This document shows, piece by piece, positions 28,932 through 38,078 of a DNA stretch of 64,000 nucleotides. Both the position numbers and the translations under genes were made by a program. Location of the stretch: contig NZ_SDWV01000004.1 in the NCBI RefSeq assembly GCF_004137345.1, forward strand, positions 211,565 to 275,564, given 5' to 3'. The stretch comes from Nocardioides zhouii (GTDB taxonomy: Bacteria; Actinomycetota; Actinomycetes; Propionibacteriales; Nocardioidaceae). How positions within the stretch are numbered: position 1 is the stretch's first letter; every line of letters starts with the position of its first letter. The notes under the pieces were generated by a model. That model worked only from the letters and a program-made list of their open reading frames with translations, was not told the origin of the DNA and ran no database searches.

Positions 28932-29535
28932 CGGCCCCGACGATCACCGGCTCTGCGCCGCCGGGCGTGAGCAGACGAGCGCAGCCCCTCCTGATCCTGG
29001 GCGCATCGGCGATCTTCTTCCCGTTGGTCTACCTGGTCTCCGACTTCGTCGAGGTCGCCCAGGGCGACTTCTCCACCCTCCGGCACAGCCTGACGTACGC
29101 CGGGGAGGCCGGCTTCCCGTTAATCGTCGCAGGACTGTGCGCCCTGCTCCACGACCGCTTGCCGTGGTGGGGGCTGATCGGGGGGATTGCCTACGCCTAC
29201 TCCTTCGTCTTCTTCACGAGCACCGTCGTGTGGGCGATCGTGGCGCAGACACCGAACTGGGAGGTGCTCAGCTCCGACTTCGGGTGGTGGATGACGGTGC
29301 ACGGTGCCGTCATCGTGGTGGGTGGTGTCGCCTTCGGACTGGGCGTGGCCCGGCTCGACAGCGACGACCTGCCAGCGTGGACCGGATACGCGCTGGCCCT
29401 CGGCGTCGTCCTGGTGGCAGAGCATCCGGCATGGGCAACGTCGAGCGGACGATCGCGGCCGCCGTGCCGGACGTCGCGTTCGTCGCCACGGGCATCACCC
29501 TCGTACGCCGTGCAAGGACGCATGTCGCGCCGTAG
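28928..29535 (+). pseudogene. small multi-helix membrane protein, frameshifted near its 3' end
   Basis: Membrane protein of about 200 residues with five to six hydrophobic helices (LLILGASAIFFPLVYLV, LIVAGLCALLH, LIGGIAYAYSFVFFTSTVVW, GAVIVVGGVAFGLGVA, YALALGVVLVA). No function is recognised. From about 29428 the first frame becomes Ser/Arg-rich (SSGRSRPPCRTSRSSPR) and runs to 29611. The neighbouring frame instead gives a natural end, GMGNVERTIAAAVPDVAFVA with a stop at 29535. One missing base near 29425-29430 explains this. The start overlaps the preceding stop as ATGA. Confidence 0.65.
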
Positions 29536-29607
29536 TCCGGGAGACCTCGAGTTGCTCAGCACGAGCATCCCGACACCTGCAATCTGTTTCAGGTATCGTG
29601 GGACGCA

Positions 29608-29898
29608 ATGAGCACCCAGTGGACCTTCCTCAGCAACCACGGCAAGGCGCTGCTGTGCATCGCCCGCGATCCGGGTGCACGCCTCAGGGACATCGCGCAG
29701 ACGGTCGCGATCACGGAACGCCGAGCGCACGACATCGTGACCGACCTGGCGTCCGCCGGCTATGTCGTGAAGGCGAAGGAGGGCAGGCGCAACCGCTACA
29801 CGATCCAGACCCACCTGCCCCTCCCTGAGGGGTCAGGGTCGAATCGCACCGTCGGCGAGCTGCTGGACCTCCTCGCCGGCACCGACGACCAGCGATGA
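29608..29898 (+). CDS. small winged-helix DNA-binding regulator
   Basis: Winged-helix protein of 96 residues with MarR/ArsR-like organisation: KALLCIARDPGARLRDIAQT (helices 1-2), VAITERRAHDIVTDLASAGYV (recognition helix) and a wing KAKEGRRNRYTIQTH. The short size means a single HTH domain without an effector domain. ATG 29608 is preceded by ACCTG-10 nt-CAGGT, which could be its own operator. It lies 12 nt before the P-type ATPase gene and is probably co-transcribed with it. Confidence 0.8.
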   Translation: MSTQWTFLSNHGKALLCIARDPGARLRDIAQTVAITERRAHDIVTDLASAGYVVKAKEGRRNRYTIQTHLPLPEGSGSNRTVGELLDLLAGTDDQR

Positions 29899-29910
29899 CG
29901 CTCTCCCCCC

Positions 29911-32643
29911 GTGCCTGACGCGGGCGTGGTGGCCGACGTGGTCGATCACCACACGCGTGCGGTCGGCGAGGTCGTGGCGTCACTGGGCAGTGACGACTCG
30001 CGCGGACTCAGCGAGTCGGTCGCCGGACGACGACTCGAGGCCGACGGACCGAACACGCTTCCACCGGCGCACGGCGACTCGCTCCTGCGGCGGGTGCTGC
30101 TGCAGTTCCACAATCCGTTGATCTACGTCCTCCTCGCAGCCGCCGCCGCCACGCTGCTGCTGGGTGAGTACGTCGACGCCTCCGTCATCCTGGCTGTGGT
30201 CCTGGTGAATGCGCTCGTGGGCTTCGTCCAGGAGTCGAAGGCGCTGGCCGCGCTCGACAGCCTCCGTTCGATGGCGCGCGGCGAGGCTCGCGTGGTGCGC
30301 GACGGTGTCGTCCGCACGGTCCTCTCGGACGAGCTCGTCGCGGGCGACCTCGTGGCCGTCGAGCCGGGCGAGAAGGTGCCGGCCGACCTCCGCCTGGTCG
30401 AGTCGACCGAGCTGCTCGTCGACGAGTCCAGCCTGACCGGTGAGTCGACCTCGGTGGCGAAGAACGACGACGTACTGGCCGAGGCGACCAGGGTCGCGGA
30501 CCGCCACAACATGCTCTACGCCGGCACCCTGGTGCGGTCGGGCGCCGGTCACGGCGTCGTCGTGGCAACGGCCGAGCGCACGGAGCTGGGCGGCATCCAC
30601 CGACTGGTCAGCGGAGCGACCGTGCTCGCCACTCCCCTGACCAGCAAGCTGACACGGTTCAGCTCGCTGCTGACCGTGGTGATCGTCGGCCTGGCGGCAC
30701 TGGCATTCGCGGTGGGTCTCATCCGGGGGGAGAGCGCCGCCCCGATGTTCACCGCTGCCGTCGCGCTCGCCGTGGGAGCCATCCCCGAGGGGCTGCCGGC
30801 CGCTGTGACGATCACGTTGGCCATCGGCGTGAAGCGCATGGTCAGGCGGCGGGCCGTGGTCCGACGCCTCCCGGCCGTCGAGACCCTCGGCAGCACCACC
30901 GTGATCTGCACCGACAAGACAGGCACCCTCACGACGAACGAGATGACGGTGCGCCACATCTGGACACCGGAGGGCGAGCTCGAGGTGACGGGCGTCGGTT
31001 ACGAGCCCGCGGGTCTGCTGGTCCACGACGGCGTGGCGGTCGACGTCGCAGACAACCGCGCGCTGTGGTGGTCCCTCGCCGGGGGCTCGGCGTGCAACGA
31101 CGCCAGCGTCAGCCTGGACGGCGACCAGTGGGTGATCTCGGGCGATCCGACCGAGGCGGCGATGGTGGTCGTCGCGCTGAAGACGCAGGTCGCTGAAGAG
31201 GCCGAGAAGGACCTCGTCCGAGTCGCCACCATCCCGTTCGACTCGCGTCGCCAGTACATGGCCACCTTGCACCGCGCCACCTCCGGTGGACGCCATCTCG
31301 CTCTCGCCAAGGGCGCGGTCGAGCGGGTGACCGAGCTGTGCTCGGGCTGGATGATGGCCGACGGCACGGTCGAGCCGCTGGACAGGTCTCGGGTCGAAGA
31401 AGCCGTGGGCGCCCTGGCCGCACGCGGTCTTCGAGTGCTGGCCACGGCAGTTGCGGCCGAGATCGATCCTGCGGACTTCACAGCTGACGGCCTCGACCAG
31501 CGTCTGGTGCTGACCGGGCTGCAGGCGATGCTGGACCCGCCGCGGGCGTCGGTGACGTCGGCCATCGCCGCCTGCCACGCGGCCGGGATCGAGGTCAAGA
31601 TGATCACCGGTGACCACGCGACCACCGCCTCCGCCATCGCCAACGAGCTCGGGCTCGACCACCGACCGCCACACGAGCGACGCGTCCTCACCGGCGCCGA
31701 GCTCACCGACCTGCCCCACGAGGCGTACGACGATGCCGTGGCCGCCACCGGCGTCTTCGCGCGCGTGTCCCCCGAGGAGAAGCTCCGGCTCGTCGAGTCC
31801 CTCCAGTCCAGGGGACACGTCGTGGCCATGACGGGTGACGGAGTCAACGACGCACCGGCGCTCCGCACCGCCGACATCGGGATCGCCATGGGCCGTGGAG
31901 GCACGGATGTCGCCAAGGACGCGGCCGACATGGTCCTGGTCGACGACGACTTCGCCACGATCGAGGCCGCCGTCGAGGAGGGTCGGGGGGTCTTCGACAA
32001 CCTCACGAAGTTCATCGTGTGGACCCTGCCGACCAACATGGGCGAGGGACTCGTGATCCTCGTGGCGATCCTCCTGGGGTCGACCCTCCCGATCCTTCCG
32101 ACACAGATCCTGTGGATCAACATGACCACGGCGGTCGTGCTGGGGCTGATGCTGGCGTTCGAGCCGCGGGAGCCCGGAATCATGAGGCGCCCACCTCGCG
32201 CGCCCGACCGCCCTCTCCTCACCACGACGCTGGTCTGGCGTACGGCACTGGTCGCCGGCCTGCTGGTGACCGGGGCCTGGTGGATCTTCGCCACCGAGCA
32301 GTCCCGAGGCGCCGGACTGCCCGAGGCCCGCACAGCAGCAGTCAACCTCTTCGTCGCCGTGCAGATCGTCTATCTCTACAGCTGCCGGTCACTCACGGGC
32401 GCCTCGTGGCGCCTCGGGCTCCTGAGCAACCGCTGGATCATCGGTGGCGTCCTGGTGCAGGTCGGCGCGCAGGCCGCGCTGACCTATCTGCCGATCATGA
32501 ACCAAGTCTTCGGAACGGCACCGATCGAGGCTGTGGCCTGGATCCGGATCCTGGCCGCGGTGGCCGTGATCGCGGTCGTCGTCGTCGCAGACAAGTACGT
32601 CGCACTCAGGCGCCTGAGTCGCATCCGCGACGGCGGCGTCTGA
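29911..32643 (+). CDS. ctpF: CtpF-like P2-type cation-transporting ATPase
   Basis: P-type ATPase of 910 residues, the length of mycobacterial CtpF, a DosR-regulon member linked to calcium and alkali cation export. All key motifs are intact. These are the N-terminal cation ATPase domain (LSESVAGRRLEADGPNTL), TGES in the actuator (SSLTGESTSV), the helix-4 motif VGAIPEGLPAAVTIT, and DKTGTLTTNEMTV with the phosphorylated Asp. MITGDHATTASAIA, MTGDGVNDAPAL and the C-terminal helices with QILWINMTTAV follow. The GTG start lies 12 nt after a winged-helix gene. It ends 19 nt before a convergent universal stress gene. This intact pump may replace the truncated ATPase at 16537. Ion specificity is not settled by sequence. 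Confidence 0.92.
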   Translation: MPDAGVVADVVDHHTRAVGEVVASLGSDDSRGLSESVAGRRLEADGPNTLPPAHGDSLLRRVLLQFHNPLIYVLLAAAAATLLLGEYVDASVILAVVLVNALVGFVQESKALAALDSLRSMARGEARVVRDGVVRTVLSDELVAGDLVAVEPGEKVPADLRLVESTELLVDESSLTGESTSVAKNDDVLAEATRVADRHNMLYAGTLVRSGAGHGVVVATAERTELGGIHRLVSGATVLATPLTSKLTRFSSLLTVVIVGLAALAFAVGLIRGESAAPMFTAAVALAVGAIPEGLPAAVTITLAIGVKRMVRRRAVVRRLPAVETLGSTTVICTDKTGTLTTNEMTVRHIWTPEGELEVTGVGYEPAGLLVHDGVAVDVADNRALWWSLAGGSACNDASVSLDGDQWVISGDPTEAAMVVVALKTQVAEEAEKDLVRVATIPFDSRRQYMATLHRATSGGRHLALAKGAVERVTELCSGWMMADGTVEPLDRSRVEEAVGALAARGLRVLATAVAAEIDPADFTADGLDQRLVLTGLQAMLDPPRASVTSAIAACHAAGIEVKMITGDHATTASAIANELGLDHRPPHERRVLTGAELTDLPHEAYDDAVAATGVFARVSPEEKLRLVESLQSRGHVVAMTGDGVNDAPALRTADIGIAMGRGGTDVAKDAADMVLVDDDFATIEAAVEEGRGVFDNLTKFIVWTLPTNMGEGLVILVAILLGSTLPILPTQILWINMTTAVVLGLMLAFEPREPGIMRRPPRAPDRPLLTTTLVWRTALVAGLLVTGAWWIFATEQSRGAGLPEARTAAVNLFVAVQIVYLYSCRSLTGASWRLGLLSNRWIIGGVLVQVGAQAALTYLPIMNQVFGTAPIEAVAWIRILAAVAVIAVVVVADKYVALRRLSRIRDGGV

Positions 32644-32662
32644 CGGACGGGACGGCAGCTGA

Positions 32663-33112
32663 TCACCGCACCACCATGACGTCGCACCCGGCATGGGCAA
32701 TGACACTCTCGGTGAGTGAGTGGCTGCTGTCGAGTGGGTCGGAACCCAGGACCACCAGGTCACACCACGCGGACGCGCGCAGGATCGCTCCCGCCGGCTC
32801 CGCGTTCTCCAGTCGAGTGGCGGGCACCGACCCCTCCGACACCACCTCGAGAGCACGCCGGACGGCGGCCGCCTGGGCCCTACGAGCACTCCACCGGGCT
32901 TCGTTGAAGTGTCCTGGGACCTCGTGGACGAAGGCGGCGCGGTGCGAGGGCCAGACGGTCAGGACCTCGACGGACATGTCTCCGCGAGCCGCGTGCCGGA
33001 AGGCCCACACGAGCGCCTTCACTGCTGACTCGGAGTCATCGACAGCGACCAGGCAGGTCCGCCCTGTCCCGGTGGGAACTCCGCGGCGTGGGAGCCCCTC
33101 GCCGCTAGGCAC
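32663..33112 (-). CDS. single-domain universal stress protein
   Basis: UspA-like protein of about 149 residues. The fold start is TCLVAVDDSESAVKALVWAF and the end LVVLGSDPLDSSHSLTESVIAHAGCDVMVV keeps the shape of the Usp nucleotide loop but lacks a clean G-2x-G-9x-G(S/T) motif, so ATP binding is doubtful. GTG at 33112 overlaps the end of the FtsX-type permease gene by 8 nt, putting it last in that leftward operon. Confidence 0.8.
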   Translation of the reverse strand: MPSGEGLPRRGVPTGTGRTCLVAVDDSESAVKALVWAFRHAARGDMSVEVLTVWPSHRAAFVHEVPGHFNEARWSARRAQAAAVRRALEVVSEGSVPATRLENAEPAGAILRASAWCDLVVLGSDPLDSSHSLTESVIAHAGCDVMVVR

Positions 33113-35618
33113 GGTTGATCGCCGCCAGGATGTTCAGTCGGGTGGCCCGGATCGACGGAGCAACCGCGGCGAGGACGCCGACCAGCACGGACGCACCCAG
33201 CATGAGCACGACGAGGCCCCACGGGATGCCCAGCGTGCGCAAGCCTTGGGCTTCGAGTCCCCGTTGGAGCGCGATGCCGAGCCCCAGGCCGAGCACAGTG
33301 CCCAGCACCGCCCCGAAGGCGGCCGTGGCGATCGCCTCGACGGTGATCATGGCCCCCAGCTGCCGCCTCTGGAGCCCGACCGCACGGAGCAGACCGATCT
33401 CCCGAGTGCGTTCGAGCACGGAGAGCGCCAGCGTGTTCACGATGCCAAGCACGGCGATCACCACGCTGAAGAGCAGCAGGACGTAGAGGAGGTTGAGCAG
33501 GTTGTCGATGGCGGTGCCCTCCGCGGTCGCGAACTCGGAGGCGTTCATCACCGAGACGACGAGGTACGGGCTGACGATGGCATCCAGGTCCTCGCGCAGC
33601 TGTGCCTGGTCGGCTCCTCCCACGGCCGCGACGTAGACCTGGAGGTCTGTCTGCATGTCCGACGGCACGGCGTCCTCGTAGAGACCCCGACTCACGATCA
33701 CGTGGGTGCCGAACGCCTGACTGTCCTCGTAGATCCCTCCGACGACCAGGTCGTGGGCGCCCAGCGTGCCGACAGTTGCCGGCAGCACGTCACCCACCTC
33801 CCACCTGTTGTCCGAAGCGGTGGTGCGATCCACCAGGACCCGGTCCCCCTCCATCGAGTCGAGACGGCCCTCAGCCATCGAGACGGTGAAGTTCTCGGGC
33901 ATCGATGCGGCCTCGACAGCGGCCGCAGTCGTGCTGAAGTCACCGATCGTCACGGGCACCAGGCCGACGGCTGCCACCGAGCTGACCTCGGACAGCTTGC
34001 TGGCCTCCGTCGCCACTTGCGGTGGCACGGGCGACTGTCCGCCGCTGAGGACGAAGTCGGACGTGAGCTCACTGCTCACTCCCTCGGTGATGCTGGCCTT
34101 GACGCTCTGGGCGAGCACCGAGATGCCGGCAACGAGGGCGAGTCCGATCATCAGCGCGCTCGCCGTGGCTGCCGTGCGGCGCGGGACCCGCAGCGCGTTC
34201 TGGCGCGCCAGCCTGGCCACGACACCACTCACGACCACGAACGGCCACACCACGGCACGTACGACGGGACGGGCGAACAGGGGTGCGCCGACAAGCATCC
34301 CCATCACAGCGACGAACGACCCGATGCCCGCAGCCACCCAGGGGACGTCCTCGCGGGTGACGGCAAGGCCGAGGAGCCCGACCCCGACGCCCAGGAGCAC
34401 GGCGCCCGAGATTCCCCGGCGCCGCAGGCCCTTCTGCGCGATGGGCGTGTCACCACGCATCGCTGCCACGGGCGCCGTACGCGCCGCTCGGCGCGCCGGG
34501 AGGATTGCCGACGCCATGGTCACGAGTGTGCCGACGGCGAGGCTGATGAGCAGGGTCGATGAGGTGACCGGAAGGCTGGTGCCGATGTCGACACCGAGCA
34601 GCCCCGCGATCGCCAGCTTCGCTCCCTGCGCGACCAGGACCCCCAGGCCCATGCCGAGGATCGAACCTACGACGCCCACGACTGCGGCCTCGCCCAGCAC
34701 GGATCGCAGCACTTGGCCGCGAGAGGCACCGAGCGCACGCAGGAGTGCCAGCTCACGCGCCCGCTGACCGATCAGCATGCTGAAGGTGTTGCCGATGATG
34801 AAGGCGCCCACGAAAAGCGCCACTCCGGCGAAGACGAGCAGGAACGTGGTGAAGAAACCGAGGCCCTGCTGGACGGACGACTCGTTCTCGGCGTCGACCG
34901 TCGCACCGGTGACAACCTCGATTCCTCGCGGAACGACCTCGGCGACGGATGCCCTGAGCTCGGCCTGGCTGACTCCGTCCGCCGCGGTGATCGTGAACGA
35001 CGGAACAGTGCCATCGCGGGCGAAGCTGTGGATCGCTGATGCTTCGTCCACCAGCACCGCCGTGGCGCCGAAGAGCACACCGAACTCGACCTCGCCCGTG
35101 ATCACGACGTGGCGGGTCTCTCCGCCGATGACTGCGCGGGTGCGATCTCCCACCTCGAGCCCGCCCTTGTCGAGGGTGACGGTCTCGACCACGACCTCAC
35201 CTGCACCGACCGGCCCGCGACCCTTGATGAGCGTGAATGCGGGGTCGTCGTCGGAGAAGGCGAAGCCCAGTCCGGGTGCTCCGCTGTTGCGTACGGCAGT
35301 GCCGTCGCTCCCGGCGATGATGGCGACGCCCCTGAGGTCCGGTGAGACACGTGCGGCGCCGGGGACCGCCGACAGCGAGTCGACCAGGTCGAGTGGCAGG
35401 CGCGCACGAGCGCCGTCACCACCGGCGATCTCGGTGCCCCGGACGGCGACATCGAGGCCTGCCGACGAGCCGGCAACCAAGCCGCTGATGGCTCGGTCGA
35501 AGCTGTCCCGGAGCACGAAGGTCCCAGTGACGAAGGAGACCCCGAGCATGACGGCCGCGGCCGTGAGCAGCAGGCGGACTAGGTGGCCCTGGATCCCGCG
35601 CAGCGTGACGCGCCACAT
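33105..35618 (-). CDS. MacB/FtsX-type ABC transporter permease
   Basis: ABC permease of 837 residues with two FtsX-like modules. An N-terminal helix (LVRLLLTAAAVMLGVSFVTG) is followed by a large extracytoplasmic domain, then ELALLRALGASRGQVLRSVLG with three helices. A second helix cluster, another extracytoplasmic part and RTREIGLLRAVGLQRRQLGA with three final helices complete it. This layout matches actinobacterial transporters of lipid-like or peptide substrates, often mechanotransmission pumps rather than classic exporters; the cargo is unknown. ATG 35618 starts 1 nt after the ATPase stop. The longer open frame to 35708 is antisense-like lead inside the ATPase gene. Part of an SPFH-ATPase-permease-usp operon. 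Confidence 0.9.
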   Translation of the reverse strand: MWRVTLRGIQGHLVRLLLTAAAVMLGVSFVTGTFVLRDSFDRAISGLVAGSSAGLDVAVRGTEIAGGDGARARLPLDLVDSLSAVPGAARVSPDLRGVAIIAGSDGTAVRNSGAPGLGFAFSDDDPAFTLIKGRGPVGAGEVVVETVTLDKGGLEVGDRTRAVIGGETRHVVITGEVEFGVLFGATAVLVDEASAIHSFARDGTVPSFTITAADGVSQAELRASVAEVVPRGIEVVTGATVDAENESSVQQGLGFFTTFLLVFAGVALFVGAFIIGNTFSMLIGQRARELALLRALGASRGQVLRSVLGEAAVVGVVGSILGMGLGVLVAQGAKLAIAGLLGVDIGTSLPVTSSTLLISLAVGTLVTMASAILPARRAARTAPVAAMRGDTPIAQKGLRRRGISGAVLLGVGVGLLGLAVTREDVPWVAAGIGSFVAVMGMLVGAPLFARPVVRAVVWPFVVVSGVVARLARQNALRVPRRTAATASALMIGLALVAGISVLAQSVKASITEGVSSELTSDFVLSGGQSPVPPQVATEASKLSEVSSVAAVGLVPVTIGDFSTTAAAVEAASMPENFTVSMAEGRLDSMEGDRVLVDRTTASDNRWEVGDVLPATVGTLGAHDLVVGGIYEDSQAFGTHVIVSRGLYEDAVPSDMQTDLQVYVAAVGGADQAQLREDLDAIVSPYLVVSVMNASEFATAEGTAIDNLLNLLYVLLLFSVVIAVLGIVNTLALSVLERTREIGLLRAVGLQRRQLGAMITVEAIATAAFGAVLGTVLGLGLGIALQRGLEAQGLRTLGIPWGLVVLMLGASVLVGVLAAVAPSIRATRLNILAAINRA

Positions 35619-35619
35619 G

Positions 35620-36414
35620 TCAGGCCTCCGCGCGGGGTCGGTCGAGCTCCTGGATGCGCTCCAGCACGACCGCCATGGTGGGCTTGACGATGTCGTCGAC
35701 GATGGCACCGTCCACGAGGAAGACGACGCGATCGGCGTACGACGCCGCCGACGGATCGTGCGTGACCATCACGATGGTCTGGCCGAAGTCGTCGACCGAG
35801 GCGCGGAGGAACGCCAGGATCTCTGCACTCGCGCGTGAGTCGAGGTTGCCGGTCGGCTCGTCAGCGAAGACGATCGCCGGACGACTGAGCAGTGCCCGGG
35901 CGCACGCGACGCGCTGCTGCTGACCACCGGACAGCTCGTCGGGGCGGTGTGCCAGTCGGTCCCGGATGCCGAGGGTGTCGACCACCGTGTCGAACCACTC
36001 CGCGTCCACGCGCCGGCCCGCGATGTCCATCGGCAGGGTGATGTTCTCCTGCGCGGTCAAGGTGGGGACGAGGTTGTAGGCCTGGAAGACGAACCCCAGC
36101 CGGTCGCGACGCAGGCGCGTCAGCGCCTTGTCCTTGAGGTGCGTGATGTCGGTGCCGTCGATGATGACCGTCCCGGCGGTCGGAGTGTCGAGCGCTGCCA
36201 TGCAGTGCATCAGTGTCGACTTCCCCGATCCCGACGGCCCCATGATGGCGGTGAGCTGCCCGCTGGCGAACTCGACAGTCACGTCGCCCAGCGCGGTCAC
36301 CAGCGCCCCGCCCTCGCCGTAGGTCTTGCTCAGCCCGATGGCCTGGGCCGCGATCGCACGGTCGTCGCGATCGGTGGACGCCTGCGTCCGCTCGGCGACG
36401 TGGGCGGCGGTCAT
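35620..36414 (-). CDS. MacB/LolD-type ABC transporter ATPase
   Basis: ATP-binding subunit of 264 residues, partner of the FtsX-type permease 1 nt downstream. Walker A is MGPSGSGKSTLMHCM, the Q-loop region FVFQAYNLVPTLT, signature LSGGQQQRVACARAL, Walker B IVFADEPTGNLDS and the H-loop VMVTHDPSAASYAD. The PTGNLDS form is characteristic of the LolD/MacB/FtsE group. ATG 36414 overlaps the stop of the SPFH gene as ATGA. Confidence 0.93.
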   Translation of the reverse strand: MTAAHVAERTQASTDRDDRAIAAQAIGLSKTYGEGGALVTALGDVTVEFASGQLTAIMGPSGSGKSTLMHCMAALDTPTAGTVIIDGTDITHLKDKALTRLRRDRLGFVFQAYNLVPTLTAQENITLPMDIAGRRVDAEWFDTVVDTLGIRDRLAHRPDELSGGQQQRVACARALLSRPAIVFADEPTGNLDSRASAEILAFLRASVDDFGQTIVMVTHDPSAASYADRVVFLVDGAIVDDIVKPTMAVVLERIQELDRPRAEA

Positions 36415-37268
36415 GCCGTACGCCCCGAGGTGCCGTTGCTCAAGGCGACGGGCACGGCAGGGGAGGACACCGGCGCAGAGCCGTTGGTTGCGCCGGCAGC
36501 CTCAGCCTCGCGGGCGATGAAGGAGCCGAGCTCGGCGATGGTGGTCATGATCGGGGCCGGGAAGACCACCGTGGTGTTCTTGTCCACGCCGATCTCGACC
36601 AGGCTCTGCAGGTTGCGCAGCTGGAGCGCGAGCGGGTGGGCCATCATCGTGTCGGACGCCTCACCGAGTGCGGCCGCTGCGAGGGACTCACCTTCGGCAT
36701 TGATGATCTTCGCGCGCTTCTCCCGCTCGGCCTCGGCCTGCCGGGCCATCGCACGCTTCATGGACTCAGGAAGCTGGATGTCCTTCAGCTCGACGAGGGT
36801 GACCTCGACCCCCCACTCGACGGTGGTGACGTCCAGGATCTCGCGGATGTCGAGGTTAATGCGGTCGGTCTCCGAGAGGGTCTCGTCGAGCGTGTGCTGG
36901 CCGACGACCTTGCGCAGGGTGGTTTGGGCGATCTGGTCGATGGCGGCTCGGACGTTCTCGATCGCCACGACCGACATCACGGTGTCGACCACGCGGTAGT
37001 AGGCAACGGCTGACACATCGACGCTGACGTTGTCGCGGGTGATGATGCCCTGCGACTGGATCGGCATCGTGACGATGCGACGGGAGACCTGATGCATCAC
37101 GTCGATGAGCGGGATGATGAAGCGAAGCCCGGGTTCTCTCGGTTCCTGGACGCGGCCCAGTCGCAGCACGACGCCTTGCTCGTACTGCTTGACGACCCTG
37201 ACCGCGAGGAGCAGCCCGAGGACGGAGAGGGCGAGAAGAACCGCCAGGACGATGCCGAGAGTAGTCAT
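36411..37268 (-). CDS. SPFH/band 7 (stomatin-like) membrane protein
   Basis: Slipin-type SPFH protein of 285 residues. One N-terminal membrane helix (GIVLAVLLALSVLGLLLAV) is followed by the band 7 domain (YEQGVVLRLGRVQEPREPGL through AYYRVVDTVMSVVAIENV). A coiled-coil-prone segment (MARQAEAEREKRAKIINAEG) and a Ser/Pro-rich tail complete it. Such proteins scaffold membrane microdomains and influence neighbouring transporters or proteases. No NfeD partner is adjacent. Its stop overlaps the ABC ATPase start by 4 nt, so it may organise that transporter in the membrane (inference). A weak DevR-like motif lies 78 nt upstream. Confidence 0.92.
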   Translation of the reverse strand: MTTLGIVLAVLLALSVLGLLLAVRVVKQYEQGVVLRLGRVQEPREPGLRFIIPLIDVMHQVSRRIVTMPIQSQGIITRDNVSVDVSAVAYYRVVDTVMSVVAIENVRAAIDQIAQTTLRKVVGQHTLDETLSETDRINLDIREILDVTTVEWGVEVTLVELKDIQLPESMKRAMARQAEAEREKRAKIINAEGESLAAAALGEASDTMMAHPLALQLRNLQSLVEIGVDKNTTVVFPAPIMTTIAELGSFIAREAEAAGATNGSAPVSSPAVPVALSNGTSGRTA

Positions 37269-37346
37269 CGGAGTTGCTCCCTATTGATGTGTCGTGCGCG
37301 TTGTTGCCGTGCTTCCACGGGACCACGAGGACACCGGCCCGCCACA

Positions 37347-37360
37347 GTGCCGAAGGTCCC
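37347..37360 (-). promoter_or_regulatory. possible DevR-like box before the SPFH operon
   Basis: Read leftward, GGGACCTTCGGCAC: a perfect left half and centre with a changed right end, almost the same as the pflB box. It lies 78 nt upstream of the SPFH start. Confidence 0.45.
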
Positions 37361-37403
37361 CGCAAGTCGGCAGACGGCCCGGACCACACGGCGGGCCCAG
37401 CGG

Positions 37404-38078
37404 TCAGCGCATCGGACGGATCGGGCGGATCGGACGGATCGGGCGGATCGGCCCGGCGTCGGACTCGGCGCGCACCTTGATGCCGCGCAGCATCCTGCGA
37501 AGCATGGCGAAGTCGCCGAATTCCATGAGGATGACGCCGAGAACTGCCGTGCCCGGGTGCGACCAGTCGTAGCTGGTCCGGATGCGCGTGACCAAGCGGG
37601 TTCGGTCGTGGATGGTGGGCGTCAGCTTCCACGACCACGAGGTGTCGGACTTCGCCCAGAGAAGCCAGTCGTCGACCGCGAAGGAGTGGACCTTCAGCGC
37701 AGTTCGCTCAGACGGCGTCGGAGACATCGGCACCCACTGCCCGATCTCGAGGCGCTGGAGGCCGGGAACCAGCTCCGTCGCGCTGGGATGCCCGAGGTTG
37801 TCGAGCAGGTCGTTGCTGTACCAGCCGGCGCGGAGACAGCCGACCTGCACGAGCCACGGCCAGACGGCCTCGGGCGGGGCATCGATGGTGATCGCCCTGG
37901 TCGCGCGGAACTGCGCCGTCGGGACGAGCATGTCGCCGGGGAGTGATGCGGATACCTCGGCCGGGGTGGCACCCCAGTGCAGGTGCCACCGGCGGTAGAG
38001 CGGTGACGTGAGGAAGATCGGGAGGTCCCGAACGACATCGCCGACCTGTCCGACCAGCTCAGCACGTCGGGTGCTCAT
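37404..38078 (-). CDS. SRPBCC-domain protein with a Pro-Ile-Arg repeat tail
   Basis: SRPBCC/START-like protein of 224 residues, related to the C-terminal domain of the fusion protein at 27708-28931. Shared features are ATRAITIDAPPEAVWPWLVQ, a Trp/Tyr-rich helix LRAGWYSNDLLDNLG, and a C-terminal amphipathic LRRMLRGIKVRAES. It probably binds a hydrophobic ligand; none is known. The last 14 residues are a PIR repeat ending PIRPMR, encoded by 9-bp DNA repeats, so the tail length may vary between strains. ATG 38078 overlaps the preceding glycosyltransferase gene by 20 nt. Confidence 0.8.
   Translation of the reverse strand: MSTRRAELVGQVGDVVRDLPIFLTSPLYRRWHLHWGATPAEVSASLPGDMLVPTAQFRATRAITIDAPPEAVWPWLVQVGCLRAGWYSNDLLDNLGHPSATELVPGLQRLEIGQWVPMSPTPSERTALKVHSFAVDDWLLWAKSDTSWSWKLTPTIHDRTRLVTRIRTSYDWSHPGTAVLGVILMEFGDFAMLRRMLRGIKVRAESDAGPIRPIRPIRPIRPMR
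37409..37453. repeat. five 9-bp tandem repeats
   Basis: Five units of the form GGATCGGAC / GGATCGGGC in alternation (the first unit begins GC instead of GG), making an 18-bp higher-order repeat. On the minus strand they encode Pro-Ile-Arg repeats at the very end of the SRPBCC protein. Confidence 0.85.
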
